Shown here in pieces: positions 6,314 through 6,911 of a DNA stretch of 6,911 nt; within the stretch, counting starts at the first letter, position 1; every line of letters begins with the position of its first letter. Where the stretch lies: assembly GCA_030592835.1 (NCBI GenBank), contig JAUVIJ010000105.1, forward strand, positions 1 through 6,911. Direction: 5' to 3'. The notes under the pieces were generated by a model that worked only from the letters and a program-made list of their open reading frames with translations, was not told the DNA's origin and did not search any database. Both the position numbers and the translations under genes were made by a program. The stretch comes from Candidatus Cloacimonadota bacterium (GTDB lineage Bacteria > Cloacimonadota > Cloacimonadia > Cloacimonadales > TCS61).

Positions 6314-6387
6314 AACCTTCGGAAGGTCAAAAAAAGCAAGAAGTCCTAAAACCCATGGTATGCACCATGGCAGGCATTCCGAAGGTT
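6314..6387. repeat. Nested palindromic element, possible small dispersed repeat
   Basis: The outer arms AACCTTCGGAA (6314-6324) and TTCCGAAGGTT (6377-6387) are perfect 11-bp inverted repeats. Inside them CCATGGT (6353-6359) and ACCATGG (6364-6370) form a perfect 7-bp stem with loop ATGC. The left arm is also self-palindromic (ACCTTCGGAAGGT, 6315-6327). The element lies just after the stop of the PKD-domain gene, with no reading frame of note. Bases 6357-6376 recur, inverted, inside the large secreted gene at 3825-3844 (19 of 20 identical). GTTAGGC at the right edge (6385-6391) resembles an attC core box, but the opposite box does not match. Confidence 0.7.
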
Positions 6388-6396
6388 AGGCTGATA

Positions 6397-6911
6397 TTAT
6401 TTCAGCAGCATCATTTTTTTCACCTTTGAATAAGTATCTGTTTTTAATTTTAGGAAATATATACCTGAACTATATTCTGATGCATTCCATTCAAATAAAT
6501 GTCTTCCGGTTATGAACTTTTTGCTTTCTACGATTTCACCTTTAATGTTATAGATAGATATAATCCCTTTTTCGTTTTCTTTTACATCAAACCTGATCGA
6601 TGTTGACGGATTAAATGGATTAGGATAGTTCATATATAATTTCGTTTGTGCCGGAGGAAGGATTTCGCCAACCCCTGATTGTGTAACATTTATGTAGTCG
6701 ATTTTAATTTCCGTATCATCGGTCACTCCATCTGTAACGCATAAAGATACTGTATAAATTCCGGGTGTCTCGTATATGTATGTCGGATTAGGTTCATTGC
6801 TGTCAATTGTTCCATCGTAATTAAAATCCCATAACCTTCCGACGATGTTCCCGGCAGATAAATCTGTAAATTGAACTTCGAGTGGAATCGCTCCGGAAGT
6901 AGGTTCTGCGA
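6397..6911 (-). CDS. PKD-domain secreted protein, C-terminal fragment with FlgD-like/T9SS sorting domain (runs off right edge)
   Basis: 170 residues are visible, with the frame open to the window edge; the true start lies outside. A GTG at 6726 could be taken as a start but falls between two clearly coding parts and is rejected. Residues about 1-75 are a PKD domain: EPTSGAIPLEVQFTDLS, a WDFNYDG turn, and the hallmark NPTYIYETPGIYTVSL followed by VTDG. A short linker (INVTQSGVGEILPPAQ) leads to the sorting domain, about 85-170: YPNPFNPSTSIRF, ISIYNIKGE, FEWNASEYSSGIYFLKL, and terminal KKMMLLK. PKD domains are extracellular beta-sandwiches common in surface and polymer-binding proteins; the function of this protein depends on the missing N-terminal part. 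The nested palindrome and an intrinsic terminator follow it. Its tail is nearly identical to those of the two other secreted proteins in this window. Confidence 0.93.
   Translation of the reverse strand, partial: AEPTSGAIPLEVQFTDLSAGNIVGRLWDFNYDGTIDSNEPNPTYIYETPGIYTVSLCVTDGVTDDTEIKIDYINVTQSGVGEILPPAQTKLYMNYPNPFNPSTSIRFDVKENEKGIISIYNIKGEIVESKKFITGRHLFEWNASEYSSGIYFLKLKTDTYSKVKKMMLLK

Overview
The window looks like a piece of an AT-rich, anaerobe-type genome from the Fibrobacteres-Chlorobi-Bacteroidetes (FCB) superphylum, most likely Cloacimonadota or a close relative. This rests on three secreted proteins that all end in the same FlgD-like / type IX secretion (T9SS) type A sorting domain (NPFNP motif, IYN-KG core, WNG/WNA strand, SGIYF strand, and a final K-K-[C/M]-[M/L]-L-L-K tail). 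It also rests on the GNADWIIT-type N-terminal jelly-roll module of the largest protein. The taxonomic call is inference; there is no rRNA or other marker gene here.

Layout from left to right. (1) Positions 1-94, minus strand: the first ~31 codons of an unknown small gene with a very good ribosome binding site, running off the left edge. (2) 208-1761, minus: a secreted right-handed beta-helix protein with a choice-of-anchor Q-like region and a C-terminal sorting domain. (3) 1762-2008: a gap holding a weakly supported 39-codon ORF and a short direct repeat. (4) 2009-2488, minus: a four-helix membrane protein. It is divergent from (5) 2602-3498, plus: a DUF58 / von Willebrand A-like protein; a long interrupted palindrome lies between them. 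(6) 3605-6142, minus: a large multidomain secreted protein (jelly-roll, CARDB-like, unknown domain, two carboxypeptidase-regulatory-like domains, FN3, sorting domain). (7) 6212-6251: an intrinsic terminator reading leftward. (8) 6314-6387: a nested palindromic element. (9) 6397 to the right edge, minus: the C-terminal part of a PKD-domain secreted protein with the same sorting domain.

The three secreted genes are probably independent transcription units of cell-surface or exported adhesin/structural proteins; they share an export signal rather than a pathway. The DUF58 gene normally sits beside a MoxR-type AAA ATPase, but no such partner is visible.

The most unusual signal is a palindromic repeat present twice. 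One copy is the central hairpin of the non-coding element at 6314-6387. The other, on the opposite strand, lies in frame inside the sorting domain of the large secreted protein (3825-3848). The two share 19 of 20 bases and the same stem-loop geometry. The same domain carries a second GC-rich palindromic in-frame insertion (about 3881-3910) and a 16-bp tandem duplication (3720-3756). Together these suggest a small palindromic element that can invade coding sequence, comparable in principle to Rickettsia palindromic elements.

For several genes the longest open frame begins at a TTG or GTG that is not credible. The starts given here were moved to ATG codons, well supported by ribosome binding sites at 1761, 2602 and 6142 and less certain at 2488. 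The right-edge gene has no start inside the window.
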